Assembly (NCBI GenBank): GCA_020746875.1
Contig: JAGTJL010000001.1
Span: 3,224,001 to 3,288,000, forward strand
Origin: Rhexocercosporidium sp. MPI-PUGE-AT-0058
Lineage: Eukaryota > Ascomycota > Leotiomycetes > Helotiales
Reading direction: 5' to 3'
Length of the DNA stretch: 64,000 nt
Part shown: positions 34,872-47,250 of the stretch, in pieces
How positions within the stretch are numbered: the stretch's first letter is position 1
Layout: every line of letters begins with the position of its first letter
The notes under the pieces: generated by a model
What the model was told of the DNA's origin: nothing
The model's database searches: none
Seen by the model: the letters and a program-made list of their open reading frames with translations, nothing else
Program-made: the position numbers and the translations under genes

Positions 34872-35067
34872 TATCGTGTAACATACCTTGAAGCTCTATA
34901 GAGGCGAATATCAGTTTAATTAAAAGCTGCGCAGTTACGTATATAACTATTATTATATTATTACATATGGCGCATTCAAGCTCCCTGAATAAGGGAGCTT
35001 ATTAGCGCCATGGTTTTGGTAGTCTTGATTGGGCTCGCTTAGCCAACCAACCATAACCTGCACGACA
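34872..35067 (-). repeat. 5' LTR of copia B2
   Basis: 196 bp. The same stem-loop is present at 34968-35010. The outer 100 bp keep many CpA and TpG and are barely mutated. Confidence 0.95.
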
Positions 35068-35072
35068 GAAGT

Positions 35073-38000
35073 TTAATACTTTTTTTTTAATTAAATCACC
35101 CCCGAGTTTTTATTAATAAGCGGCTAAATAAAATTAAGAGTTATTAAATTAATTAAAAGTGGCGTATTTAATTTTATTAACTTAGTTAAAGGGGGAGCAA
35201 ATGGCTCCACTTTTAAGCTTAAAAGCTTAATTAAAGGTTTTAATACCCCTAAGCTCATAAGCTCGTCGACTTTTATAGCGCTTATTGCTTCGCTTAGTTA
35301 TTCTCCGTTCGGAGTAATAAACGGTGTTTTTAATTCTAATATATTAAGTGCGCTTAATTAATTAATTATAATAAAATTAACGTTTTAATCTCCCTTTTTT
35401 TTTTTAATATTTCTATAAGATTTTTTAATATTAAGCGCGGCTAGTCGACCGCTCTTTTTATATTTAAAGAGCCTAAATAAAAAAAGGTTTCGTTAAAAGT
35501 AATATTTTAAGTTATTATTATATATTATAATTAAGGCACTTAAATCTTATAAATATTAAATAAGACGTATTTAATTAAATAATTAAAGTGTGCTCGTAAA
35601 TTGACTTTAAAAGCTCTCTTTTAATAGAGAGCTTCTCGGTCTTTAATTATAAGGTAGGCTTTATAGCCGTACGCATATAAGTTATTCTAATTAGGCCGTA
35701 AATCGGTTATTAGCTTTAGTATGAGCTTAAGGTCGTAATATTAAAATATTACTTAAATTAGGCTTAGAATACTTCGTTCAGACTCTTAAAGCCTTTACAA
35801 GTAAATAAACTTATATTATAAAGAATAATTGCCGCTATTATTAATTCCGTTTAAAGCGCCCGGAGTAAATTAACGGAGAGGCGCATTTTAATTAATTTAT
35901 TAATTATTTCTTTACTTACGCGGTTAACTCTTTTATTAAATTAGTATATATATAAAGGAGTAAATTTAATATTAATACTACTTTCCTTATATTACTTTTT
36001 ATATTTAATTAATTTATTAATTCTTATAATTAAGGTGTCGTTATTTTGACGTATTTTGTAAACTAAGAGCCCGAATTAGCGTCTTATTCACACTTTAAAT
36101 AGTTTAAAAGTATTTAAGACGGCGATTAACTTTTTAATTTTTAAAAGCTACTCGTAAAATTTCCTATTATATTTGTCTTTAATTAATAAAAGCCAGCTAT
36201 TCCCGTTAAACTTTATTAAAAAGTCGAATAAATCTTAAGAAATATAATAAAAAGGACGAGTAATTACTCTTTTTAATTAACGACGACTTATTACTTATTA
36301 TATAATAGTCACTGTATAATACTCATATTTTAATTAAGTTAAGCCTTAAATCTCGACGTTACGCGTATTTTTTATTAGGTTTTTTAAGGCTTCTTTTCTT
36401 AAGTAACTTATGCGTAAATGCTATAAGTAGGCTTTGTCGACTCGTGGCTTTAAATATTGTTTATTTAATTAAAAACCTTAGCGAATACTCTTCTTTAGCG
36501 TTAAAAACATTAAAAAACTATAATTTAGGCGAGTTAAAATGCGGCAAATAATTAAAAAAACCGAAGAGTAATTAAAAGGCTTATATTTAAAAAAAGTTAA
36601 ATTAAATTATCGCTATAATTACTTTAAAACCAGACTGTCTTCAGCTATTCTCGTGCGCAAAGTGCAATTTAAACTATTATATTAAACTCTTATTTATAAA
36701 AGGCGAGCTTTTAAAATAATATTAATATTAAAGCCTTTAATAACTACGACGTTCGAGAGGGTTAAATCGCTTATATTTAGTTCGTTAGGGCCGTGGAGAG
36801 TACCTTTAAAGACTCGAGTACCGCGGCCCTTAATTATTAGGCTTGACGTTCCGGCCTTAACGTTGTCGTTTATAGTGGATTTAATAAAGCTTTTGAGGAT
36901 AAAAAAAGCTTTTAAATTTATTAAATAAGTAGTAATTCCGTTATTAAGTAAGGTATTCTTTACGAGCGAATGGCGATTTATATTTATAGTAGCGTATACC
37001 CCCGCAATAGCGAGAGCTTCGTTAAGAAATTCAGGGCTTATAAGGTAAGCTTAAACGTTTTTAAGATATCTTACTTTTATTAAAGTAATTAGCTTTAAAG
37101 CTATAGAAGCTGCTAATGCCTAAGTAAAAAAGGAATTACCGGAAGGCGGTCCGGAAGTTAATTGCGCTATTAATAATATATTCTCACTAAGTTTGGCAAT
37201 TTCTTAGCGGAAGTTAAAGAAGTCGTTCTTTAATTAAAGTCGAGTCTCTTTAATTTCCTTTATTAATAATAAGTTTTTAAGGTTACTTACCGTCGAGCCG
37301 TCGTAATAATACTGAAGTCTATAATAATTAATAGCCTTATAATAGTAAAAGTAATACTTACATAGGCAGGTATTTATTCGCGTGTTTGGCGACTAGTTTC
37401 GTTAAACCGATAAGGTTACGGGAGCATTTAATTTTCCTTTAAAAGTAATATATAGGCTTATTGTCTTTTATTATTTAAAGGCTATAAGTAATTCCTTATT
37501 AAAAGTAAATAATTAATTAACGTAATTAAGTAAAGAGTATTAATTTACTACTTTAAGAATATTATCTCTTAATAATTCAGAGTGTCGTTCGCGCGCCTAT
37601 TCCGATACAAGCTTCTCTTACACCGCCTTAATAAAGTCAAGTACTATTAGCGGTCTTTTAACGTCTAGTAAGTCGTATAAAAGAGCATTTTAATAAGCCG
37701 CTCTTTATTTTTAAAGCTATTCTTTAAGATTAACTCGCCTTACCCTAATAATAGCGAGCTTCTTTTTATAAATAAACTATATTAACGTGTGAATACTTAT
37801 TTTTAAAGGGGCGTAATCTCTCTTAAGGATCCGGAGGAATAATTAAAGAGTTTATGAATTTAATTAAAGGTCTTTATTTATTATTTCGGTTAACTACTCC
37901 TTTTCTATATAAGCTTGCTCGTTCTTGCATTCCTTAATTACTCCTTAATAAATAAAGGAATTAATTGTTTCCTAAATTTACTTATAAGCTGCCTTATAAG

Positions 38001-38674
38001 CTCGAGCCTTTTCCGTCTATTGTACGAGCTTCTTTATATATTCCCTTATAAGAATAATATATATTAAAGCCACATTTTTAATTATAGCTTTTATCGGTGA
38101 TAATGCGCTTGGCTTAAGGCCTTTTTCTATAAGGTCGCAAGCATTTTCGTCTCACTTCGCTTAAGCCTAGAAGTTGTGCTTAATAGTTTTTTTATTTTAT
38201 TACACTCTTAAATCGTCTAATAATAAGGGTTTCGGTTCGGCGTCGAAAAGGTTAAGAGTAATTAATAATATAAGGTCTATTAAATTTTATATCTTATAAA
38301 AAACACAAAAGAATTTAAACGCCTAATATTAAGGAGTCTAAGTACGCTTATCGTAATTAAGAGGAGTTCAATTATTTAAAGAAAAAGCTAAAGTTAAGTC
38401 TGTTATAGTAAAGGAGTTACTTTTATAAACTCCGAGTATTTAATAAAAGAAGGATTAAAGAGTCCAGTTACTCGGCTTTTATACTTGTCTAGAGTGAAAT
38501 AAAAAGGTTAATAGAAAACAATAATATAAATTTTATTTTATAATAAAATAGAAAATTCTATAATGTATAATAAATGCTTTCTACTTATAAACTTACCTTA
38601 TAGGCTTTATTTAAATTAATAACGTATAAAGAGAAGAATATTAACTTAATAACTTCGTTAACGGGGCTTATAAC
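35073..38674 (-). pseudogene. copia B1 gag/integrase part (beyond the B2 insertion)
   Basis: Continues the minus-strand pol of copia B1 after the GAAGT duplication. The stretch 35590-36900 is similar to 31850-33200 of B2 (for example GAGCTTCTCGGTCTTTAATT versus GAAAGCTTATCGGTCTTTAA), the integrase/pre-integrase region. Fully RIPped, no open frame. Confidence 0.7.
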
Positions 38675-38858
38675 TATAATATAAAAGTGAATTAAAGCAC
38701 TATAAGTAGTTGTAATTAAATTAAAGTAATTAATTATTATTTTAAAAGCTTTAAGTATTAGGAAAAAACAATTGTTCTTCTGAAGGCGGTCTACAGTAGC
38801 AGAACCTAATTAGGTCACGTGCAGTGCCAAGAGAGCAGCTGCCCGTGCCTATACGACA
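38675..38858 (-). repeat. 5' LTR of copia B1
   Basis: 184 bp, followed by the TAAAC duplication at 38859-38863. The outer half is lightly mutated (GGTCACGTGCAGTGCCAAGA), the inner half heavily. Confidence 0.93.
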
Positions 38859-38863
38859 TAAAC

Positions 38864-41800
38864 TAAGCGCCGCGGTTAAATATAATCGTTTTTAAAATGT
38901 GTCTAAATTAGTAAATTTATTAAATAAACAATTAAGTAGTGCTACGAGCGTCGATATCTTAATAATAAGGAATTATAACGGAATCCTTTCCGAGATAATT
39001 AATAAATATTAAGATTCGATTAAAACCGTGTTTATCTTTTAAAAAATCTTTATAATTTATATATAAGTGTTATATAAGGTATACGAAAATAAATAAAAGG
39101 TATAAGAACTTTTACTATTTAGTTTATTTAAAATAAGAGTATTAATAAGTTTTATAATTTCTTATATATTAAAAGTAGTCCGAACTTATTCCGAATTAAT
39201 AATACTTAAAAGTAAGGAGCTAGTAAGTCTTTTTTTTACTTAAATATATTATAAACGGCTGATTATAGGCCTTTTGAATTAGTTTAATATATAACGGGGT
39301 ATTCCTTTATATATATAAACGGCCTTTAAAGTATAAGAGTCCGTTTATTATTATATAATCTTTAAATAAGGACTTCCGTTCTTTTATAAAGGACTTATAG
39401 TTATCTTAATAAAGCTTTTTAATAAAGTTAAATAAAGTTTTAAATAGCTTTAAAGTCGAATTGTTAACGACGTCTTTCGTTTTTAAAGAAAGAAAATAAA
39501 GAGAAATAACGTTAATTATAAACTTATTTATTAATTTTATATTAATTTTAAGATTAAGGCGATTAAGCACAAGTAAGACTTTAAATTAGCTATTTAATTT
39601 CACTTTTTCTTAGACTTTTAAGTTTTATTTTCTTTAATTAAGAATATTAGCCTTTTGATTTTATTTATTTAACGTATATATAATTTAAAAATTAAAATTA
39701 AATAAAAATTCTATTTATTAAGCCTACTTATTTATAAAGACTTTTATTATTATAAAATATTTTAGGGATCGGTAGTCCGAATGTATTTTAAGTTTAGTCC
39801 GAATAAATATGAGTTTAAGACGCTATTTATAAAACGATCTTATGATTATATAAAGTTCTTTATTATGGATTTCTTAATTAAGCTTATAATTATTTAAGAC
39901 GTAAAAGTAAAATCCTAAGAGGTATTATTAAAAAACTACGCTTATAATTACTTTATTAAAAGCGTCGGTTTTTAATTACGTTAGTAAGTCGGAGTTAAAA
40001 TAATAAATCTTTTATATAATTAATAATTAATTCCGTAACTTTTTAAAAGCCTTTTTATACTTTTTCGTTTAATTTTAAAGAATTATAAGTCGAGTAAGCG
40101 TAAAAAAAAGCTTCGCGATAAGTTTAAAGTTGTAAATAAATTATCGATAGAAACCGTAAAAACCTAAGAAAGACTTTATTATTATAATAATCTTTAAGTA
40201 TTTTTAGTTCCGTAACGGCTTTACTTTTTTTAAGTCGACTTTAATTCCTTTTATAATTATATTATAACTTAAGTATTTAATGCGAGTAACGTGGAATTTA
40301 TACTTCTTAATATCGACTTATAAGCCAGCTTTTATAAGCTGTTTTAGAATTATTTTAACGTATTCTTTATATTCTTTTATTAATTTTAAATAAATTAAGA
40401 TATTATTAAGGTATGCTATACAGAAGTCGTCTAAATAATCTAATAATACGTCGTTTATATAACGTTAATACGTGCTTAATCCGTTATAAAGTTTAAAAGA
40501 TAATATTTTATATTTATAAGTCTTATATTTAATGCGGAAATTCGTATACTTTTCCGACTCGGGGTCTATTCGAATGCGATTAAATGCGGCCTGAATATCG
40601 AGTTTAATAAATACTTTAGCTTTTAATACGCGAGAGAGGAGCTCGTCGATTCTTAATATAAGGTATAAATCTTTTTATATTAGCGTATTTAAATAATAAT
40701 AATTAATATAAAAACGTAATCTTTTATTACTTTTTTTTATAAAAAGAATAAAAAAGGCAAAAGGACTTTAATTTATTTTAATAAACCTTTTATTAAGGTT
40801 TTTTAAAAAGTATTCTTTTAATACTTTAAACTTTTTTATTAATTAATAGTATAAGGAAGAATAAGAATTAAATAATAAAGCTGTTAATTAAATCTTATAA
40901 TTATAATATCGATAAGGTAGTAAAACGTTTAATTCCGTCTTAGAAAATACTTCTTTAAGAAGTTAATATTGCTTCAGAAGCCTTTCGGCCACGATTCGAA
41001 AGGTATTTAAATCCTTTTCTTTATATTTTTTTTATAAGATTTAATTTATTTTATAAATATTAATTATAAAAAACTCAGTATTCTTGCTCTTTATATTAAA
41101 ATAAAATGTATTTACGTTAATTTTATAAATAAAGAAAGGAGTTTTTTGCGGAGTTATAATAAGTTCCGGGCGACGGCGTAATTATAAATAAAGCTTTCTT
41201 ACTTTTAATTTTCCGACCGACTTTAATAATAAAAGTTCCGGAGCTATTTCTAACTCTTATTCCTTAAAAGGATTCTCTAATAACGTCGATACTTATATAT
41301 AATTAATAGCGAATTAATAGTATTATCGTCTTTAATTAATTTAATTTATAATTAAGGCACGTCAGTTAGTATTTAGTTAATAATAATTAATAGTTCTTGC
41401 TTTAGCTTTAGTAAAGAGTAATATAACTAACTCTTTCGTTTAGTAAAGAGTTCGTGAGTATGCGGAGGGTTATATAAAACGGTTATTAACTAAATCGAAT
41501 TTAACGCGAAAGCGTTTTATTTATTTAACGTTAATTATTATATTTTAGTTTTTTAAGTTAAGTATAATAAAAAGGTAATTATATACGCGTCTGCCGTTTA
41601 TTATTAAGTAAAGACGTATATAATAAGAGGCGTGGCTTTATACGGAATTCTGGAAACTATAAATTAAAATAATATAAGGAAGAAGTAAAATCTTTACTTT
41701 TAAGGCCTCCGAAAAGCGTACGAAAAAGGTCCGATTTATGAAGAAGTAACTGTTTACTTTAATATTTACTAAAGCGGAAAGTATAACGTTATATTTATTT

Positions 41801-43632
41801 ATATTAATAATATAAGAAATTAAGAATTGCTTTCTTTTTATAAAGGAGTTTAAATTAAACTTTAATAAATTATATTTACGTAAACTTAAGAAAGAGTCTT
41901 TCTTTAAGCCTTTTTGTTTTCTTTTATTTATTTTTTTTAATAACTCTTCTTACTTTTCTCTTATTTTTACGCCTTCTTCCTCGATTACCTTATTTACGAG
42001 TTAAACTTTAAGAGTCTCGAGGTTGTCGCTCTTATAATAATTAAATTTACCGCAATTATAATACTTAATTAAATTATTACTTATAAAAGTTTAAGGCCTT
42101 AAATATATAAAGTTCTAGCGCGGTAAAAAGAAAGTAAATTATTATTAAAGAGTAAAAGAGCGTTAAAACGGAATAAAGGAAGATTAACAGGCGAAAGTAA
42201 TTCTTTAAATAAGCGTCTAAGCGGAAGAAGTAATTTAACTTAAATTAGACGGCTTTTAAGTTATATTTAAGATGCGAATTAAAATAAAGTTTAAATTAAA
42301 TATATAATTCCGGCGGTTCTTTAAGTTTAACGAGATAAAGTAAGAAATTATTTTATTATAATTATTTTTTTAAGTTAACCTAATAATAAAAGTCTCGTTT
42401 TATAGCTTAAAAGAAAGCTTTTATTATATATAAAAAAATTATTCCGACTTAACGACGTTACCTTAAATAGTAGCGCTTTAAAATCTTACTTTAAACTTAA
42501 TAAAGGTTTTTTTAAAATAAGAGTTTATATATAAATTATAGAAAGTGGACCGGAACTCGTTCGCTTTGTGGCCGATTAAAAAGTAAAATTTTAAAAATAT
42601 AATTATTTCTTTAGTAGTCTTAAAGGAATAAGTTTCCGAAAAATATTAAAGTTTTAAATAAAATTATGTCGTTTTAATAATTAATTTTTAAATAAGAATA
42701 TAATAAGCTCTTTTCGTTAAATAAAGATTAGCGTTAATTTTTAAGCGGTCTTAAACTAAAGCGCGTTATTATTTAAACGAGGGGTTTAAGCTATTATTTA
42801 ATAAAGTAATTTTCTCCGTTAGTTAAGTCTTAAGCGGCCGAAACGAGCTTAAATAAACTCCGGAAGTAAAAGAAGTATAACCTCTTAGCGGATTTTTATT
42901 AAATTCTATTAATTAAAGTAAAAAAAGAATAAAAGTTCGTAAGCGACTTTAAAGTGGTTCGGAAGGCTCGGAAGGAGTAGGGTCTTCTTCGAGATTATCG
43001 TTAGCTTATACGGAATTAGGCCGAGGGGTAGCAAGGGCTGCGAGCATAGCTTTAATTTTAGTAAGGCTGGATTAGAGTTTTCTTTATTTATTTATTTAAT
43101 CTTTAGTTTAATTATTAACGGCTTAAAAAAGTCTTTTTAAAACGTCAGAGTTATTATAATTCGTATTATCTCGAGATTTACCTTTATTCTTTTAAGTAGT
43201 GACATTAAGTTTAAAGGGCGAAGCAGTAAGTGTTTCTGAATTAAAAAGCGCTCTTAAGGAAGTCGTAATAATTAAAAGACTTAATTTAATAAAGTCTTTA
43301 GTAATTAATTAAAATATAATAAATCTTAATAGAAATAAGTATTTAACTCGGGGTAGATTCGGGAGGGATTCCGTACTTAAATAATAAAATTCCGGGTATA
43401 ATAAAAACACTTCTTTAAAATCTATTTATAACGGCCTTTATATAAAGGGAGTTATTTAAAGCGTAATTAACGAAAACTGCTTTAAGTATTATTAGTTGCG
43501 AAGTATTAAACTAAACCCTAGTTCTTAATTATTAAGAAATCTTTAAAATCTTAACTTTTTAAAATATTAATAATTAAATCTTTAATAAGATATTATAAAG
43601 CCGTCTTTAGCGGAAATAATCTTCTTATTTAA
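38864..43632 (-). pseudogene. gypsy C gag-pol relic
   Basis: On the minus strand, from right to left: a zinc-knuckle relic KYYNCGKFNYYKSD near 42075-42020 (CCHC pattern with Cys and His changed to Tyr as RIP would do); RT with KVFIKLDIQAAFNRIRIDPE near 40610-40550, LSFKLYNGLSTYQRYINDVL near 40510-40440 and YLNNILIYL near 40420-40380, where the usual Asp pair is now Asn-Asn. This order (gag, RT) and these motifs define Ty3/gypsy. Confidence 0.85.
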
Positions 43633-43890
43633 TATAACGATATTAATTAAAAGAGCGATATAAAAGGTATATAATAATACTTTAGCTAAAGTTATTAAGA
43701 GCTAATAAGTTTAATATAAAGGAAACAAAAAGATAAAAAAGGAAAGAAGAAGTAAAAGAAGTATAAGTTTATATATATAAGCTCTTTTAAAACCCCTCCG
43801 GTACTAGTTTGACTCGGTATGACTTAGTTACCTCTGAACCCCTGGATTCCCTGACTCGCTGAGAAGCTCCTAAGTGCACCTATCGTCACA
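43633..43890 (-). repeat. 5' LTR of gypsy C
   Basis: 258 bp; the right edge ends TATCGTCACA and is followed by the ATATT duplication. The outer 100 bp are nearly free of RIP. Confidence 0.92.
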
Positions 43891-43895
43891 ATATT

Positions 43896-46800
43896 TAAAT
43901 TACTTTTAATTTAGCTTCGACTCCCTTTTATCTTTACTACGGTTTTAAAAGTAATATATAAAAAGTATTATAAATATAATAAGTCGGGGGCAGTTCGAGC
44001 TAATATACTTAACCGTAATTATAAACAATTCTTTTAATTTTAAAAAGCCTTAAAATTTTATTAATAAACTTTTAAAAAAGCCTTAATTATTAAAAGTATT
44101 TTATAATTAATAAAATCATATTTTTAACTTAAAACTTAATCTTTTTATATTTAATATTATAAAACTTCTTATAAGATTCGAAAGCAATTCAAAGCTTTTA
44201 ATAATAAAAGCAATTCTTCTTTTAAAGACGTCTTATATGTTTTTATTAAATATATAAAGCGAGAATTTATGATTTTAAAGACGGACTTTTATAATTATCC
44301 TTTTTATAAAGACTTTATTAAATCTTCTTTTAATAAAAAACGTATATTTAATATTGTATTAACTGAGAAAATCGAGCTTACTTTTTAATTTATTATAAAT
44401 TATAATATTTTATTAATAACGTTTTTATTTAAAAAACGTAAATAAGTTTCGCGGGTTTATATTATATATAAAACAAAAGATAAAAAGATTAAGCTTATAA
44501 ATTAAATAAATAAAATAAGAGATACTCTTAAAGGCTATAAAGATTAATACGAAGTTTTTAAAGAAAAGGACTTTTTTTAAGAATAAGTTAAGAAGTATTA
44601 AGATATTTTACTCTTTTATTTTACCGGCTTTTTTTATAAATTTAAAATTATAAAAGAATAACTTATTATCTTAAATATTAAAAATATATTATAATTAAAA
44701 GAAAGAGCCTTTTTCGACGAAATTATATTAAATCGAGAAGGCGCTATTATATTTAATTAAATTAAATATAAGAAATTTTATAAGAATGTTTTATTATTTA
44801 TAATTATTAAGACGGTAGATTATAAAGCCTAATAAGTATTATACTTTTTACTTCTTAAAGCGTTAGCTCCCGAAGTCAGGAAAATAATAAAAGATAAACT
44901 TAATCGTAGGGTTCTCGAACTCTTTAAAGGGTTATATTATAACGCTTAGTTCTTAATTAAAAAGAAAGAATTAGAAAAGTACCGCTTAATTAACTCGGTA
45001 ATTATACTTAACGCAGTTACTTTAAGAGACGCTAACTTACTTTTTTTTATTAACGAATTTTTAGAGGAATTTATAAGATATTACGTCGTAAGCTTAATAA
45101 ATTTATATTTAAGTTATAATTAATAAGTATTATATTAAAGTAGCCGAAATATAACGGCTTTTTTCGTGCTTAATATTAAATTAGTCTAAAACACGACGCT
45201 ATTTTAAGGAGTTATAAACTTTATTATTTAGTTTATAAAAACGATTAATAAAATATTAAAAAATATTATGCTTTTTATTATAATATTGTTTTTAGACGAC
45301 GTTAGCGTAAAAAGATTATATATAAATTATAATCGGAAAAAAGTATAACCTGGAATTCACTAGTTTGTTTTTAAGTATTTTCTTTATTTTAATAAAATAT
45401 TAAAACGCTTTAAGCGTATTAAAGCTATTATAAGTCTTAAATCTTAGTTTTGTCGTAATAATATAAACGTCGTCGATTACGTATATAACTCGTAAAAAAG
45501 AGAACTTTTAATTATATACTTAATTAAAATATAGAAATAAAAAGAATTAAAAAACGTTATAAAAATTAAACGATTTTTAAGTTTAATTACTTACTTTTAT
45601 ATTTAAATTAAAGACTTTCGTTTATTAGTCAAGCTATTATATGATTTTATTAAAAAAGGAATTAAATTTATATAAAATTCCGCAACTTATAACTAAATAA
45701 TAAGAACTCTTTAAAATATTTTGTATTCTTTTTTAATATTTTATAAGATCGATTATTTTAAGGACGCTGGCAAAATCGTCGTTTCTATAGACTTTAACGG
45801 AGTCGAATAAGGTGATTTCTTTAATTAGCGTAACTCGAAAAATAATAAGCTTAAACCGGCGAGGTATAAGAACGGCTTTTAAACGAAAGTAAAACGAGAT
45901 TACGACGTTATAAAGAGAAAATATAAAAGCATATTCTTAATCCTTAAGAAACTTAAAATTTAGCTTATAAGAGTCCACTTTATTATAAAGACTAACGTAA
46001 ATACCCTTATTACTTAACTTAAAGGAGCTACTTACGACTACTTTAGTGCGATGCTTACTCGCTGGCTCGCTTAAATTAAACTTTTCGACTTTAAAATACG
46101 TTATATTAAAAGTATTATATATATAATAATAAATGTTCTTTCGAAGAGACTTAAATACCTTAAAGATATTAAAGAAGATACTGAAAATAATAATAATAAA
46201 AATTAAATTTTAATTAAGCTTAATATAATTGGAATTTACCTCGTAAAAGCGGAAAGCACGGAAGACTTAATAGAAAAGCTAAAGACCTTCGATAACCTTA
46301 AGCTAACTCGACGACGCGATATTTTTATTAATATAAAGCGAAAAGTCTAAGAATTACGAAATAAGTCGAACGATTAAGTAATAATTAATAATGACTTAAG
46401 TATAAATTAAAAAAGCAAAGCGGCCTTATTAATATTTTTAAAATATTATAAGGAATATTATTAAAAAATAATTACTTACTTAATTACGCTTAAGATTTCG
46501 AAAGGTATAAACTTAAAAGCCTTCCGTGTATTTAAGAAAGAAGCGTTATTATATAAGGTTTATAACTAGCGTGTTTAAAGACTTTTATTAAAAGGCGTAC
46601 TTATTAAACTCGTTATTAATATTAATAAAAATAAGGTATATATTTTACGAAGCTATTATAATAACTCCGGTTATAAAAGAAGGAAAAGTATATATTACCG
46701 CATTTCTTAGCGTTATTTTTAAAAGAGTTATTTTAAGGACTTTACGGAATTCGTTAAAATATATAATAAGTATATATTACGTAATATTAAGTAATAAAAA

Positions 46801-47250
46801 GAATTTATAATTTCAATTATTTTAAACGGACTTATAAAAAAATAAGCGCTAAATATTATTTTTATATTAATACGGAATAGGAAAAAGTATTTTATTATTG
46901 CCCGAGACAATATAAGCAATTAAGTTAAAGTTAAGGCGTTTGCTTTAAAAGAGGCTAAAGGTATTATTAATTTTATTTAGTAAGATATTATTTATCGATA
47001 CGAGCTGTTTTAAAAGCTAATAGTCGATAAAAGCATAAAGAATATAAGCGAAGTCGTTAATTTATTAAATAAAGTGGAAATTCGACGAATTTAAATATCG
47101 GCTTATAACGCGAAAGCTAATAATATAAGTAAGTAGGGATATAATCTTATTAAGAATACTCTTTTTAAAATAAAAAGAAATTAAATAAGTAATTTACTAA
47201 TAGTTTTATTCGCTAATTATATTATAGTTTATAAACTTATAAATTATATT
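43896..47250 (+). pseudogene. gypsy A pol relic (RT and integrase)
   Basis: The plus strand reads LIKKKELEKYRLINSVIILN then AVTLRDANLLFFINEFLEEF near 44950-45070, IVLFLDDV-like ILFLDDVSVKRL near 45285-45320 (both RT Asp kept) and, near 46750-47200, the integrase blocks FVKIYNKYILRNIK, LIVDKSIKNISEVVNLLNKV and ISAYNAKANNISKQGYN. The order and motifs are Ty3/gypsy. TAA/TAG codons interrupt it throughout. Confidence 0.82.

Larger units (their letters stand above)
27600..35067 (-). mobile_element. copia (Ty1) LTR retrotransposon B2 (7468 bp), inserted in copia B1
   Basis: Two 196-bp LTRs (27600-27795 and 34872-35067) have ends TATCGTG.../...TGCACGACA, the terminal inverted repeat with RIP-type changes. 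The target duplication GAAGT is perfect (27595-27599 and 35068-35072). The minus strand carries pre-integrase, integrase and RT relics. On the minus strand a purine tract AGCGAGGGGGTG abuts the 3' LTR (27796 onward). It is the youngest LTR element of the nest by position. Confidence 0.95.
21622..38858 (-). mobile_element. copia (Ty1) LTR retrotransposon B1, inserted in gypsy C
   Basis: Identical-length LTRs of 184 bp (21622-21805 and 38675-38858) end TGTGGTATAG.../...TATACGACA. The target duplication TAAAC is perfect (21617-21621 and 38859-38863). The minus strand carries a reverse transcriptase block FVIFYVDNI at about 26340-26310, so the 5' LTR is on the right. It hosts copia B2 and a Fot1-like element; removing both leaves about 7.9 kb, close to B2 itself. 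Confidence 0.93.
19008..43890 (-). mobile_element. gypsy (Ty3) LTR retrotransposon C, inserted in gypsy A
   Basis: Both LTRs are 258 bp (19008-19265 and 43633-43890), with ends TGTAACGA.../...TCGTCACA in the least mutated copies. A perfect 5-bp target duplication ATATT flanks them (19003-19007 and 43891-43895). Gag and pol relics read on the minus strand, so the 5' LTR is the right one. Subtracting copia B1 and its duplication leaves about 7.64 kb, a normal size for the group. Confidence 0.93.

Noticed and set aside
46728..46919. 63-codon minus-strand ORF with hydrophobic stretches
   Set aside because: It overlaps the gypsy A integrase on the plus strand and has no independent support.
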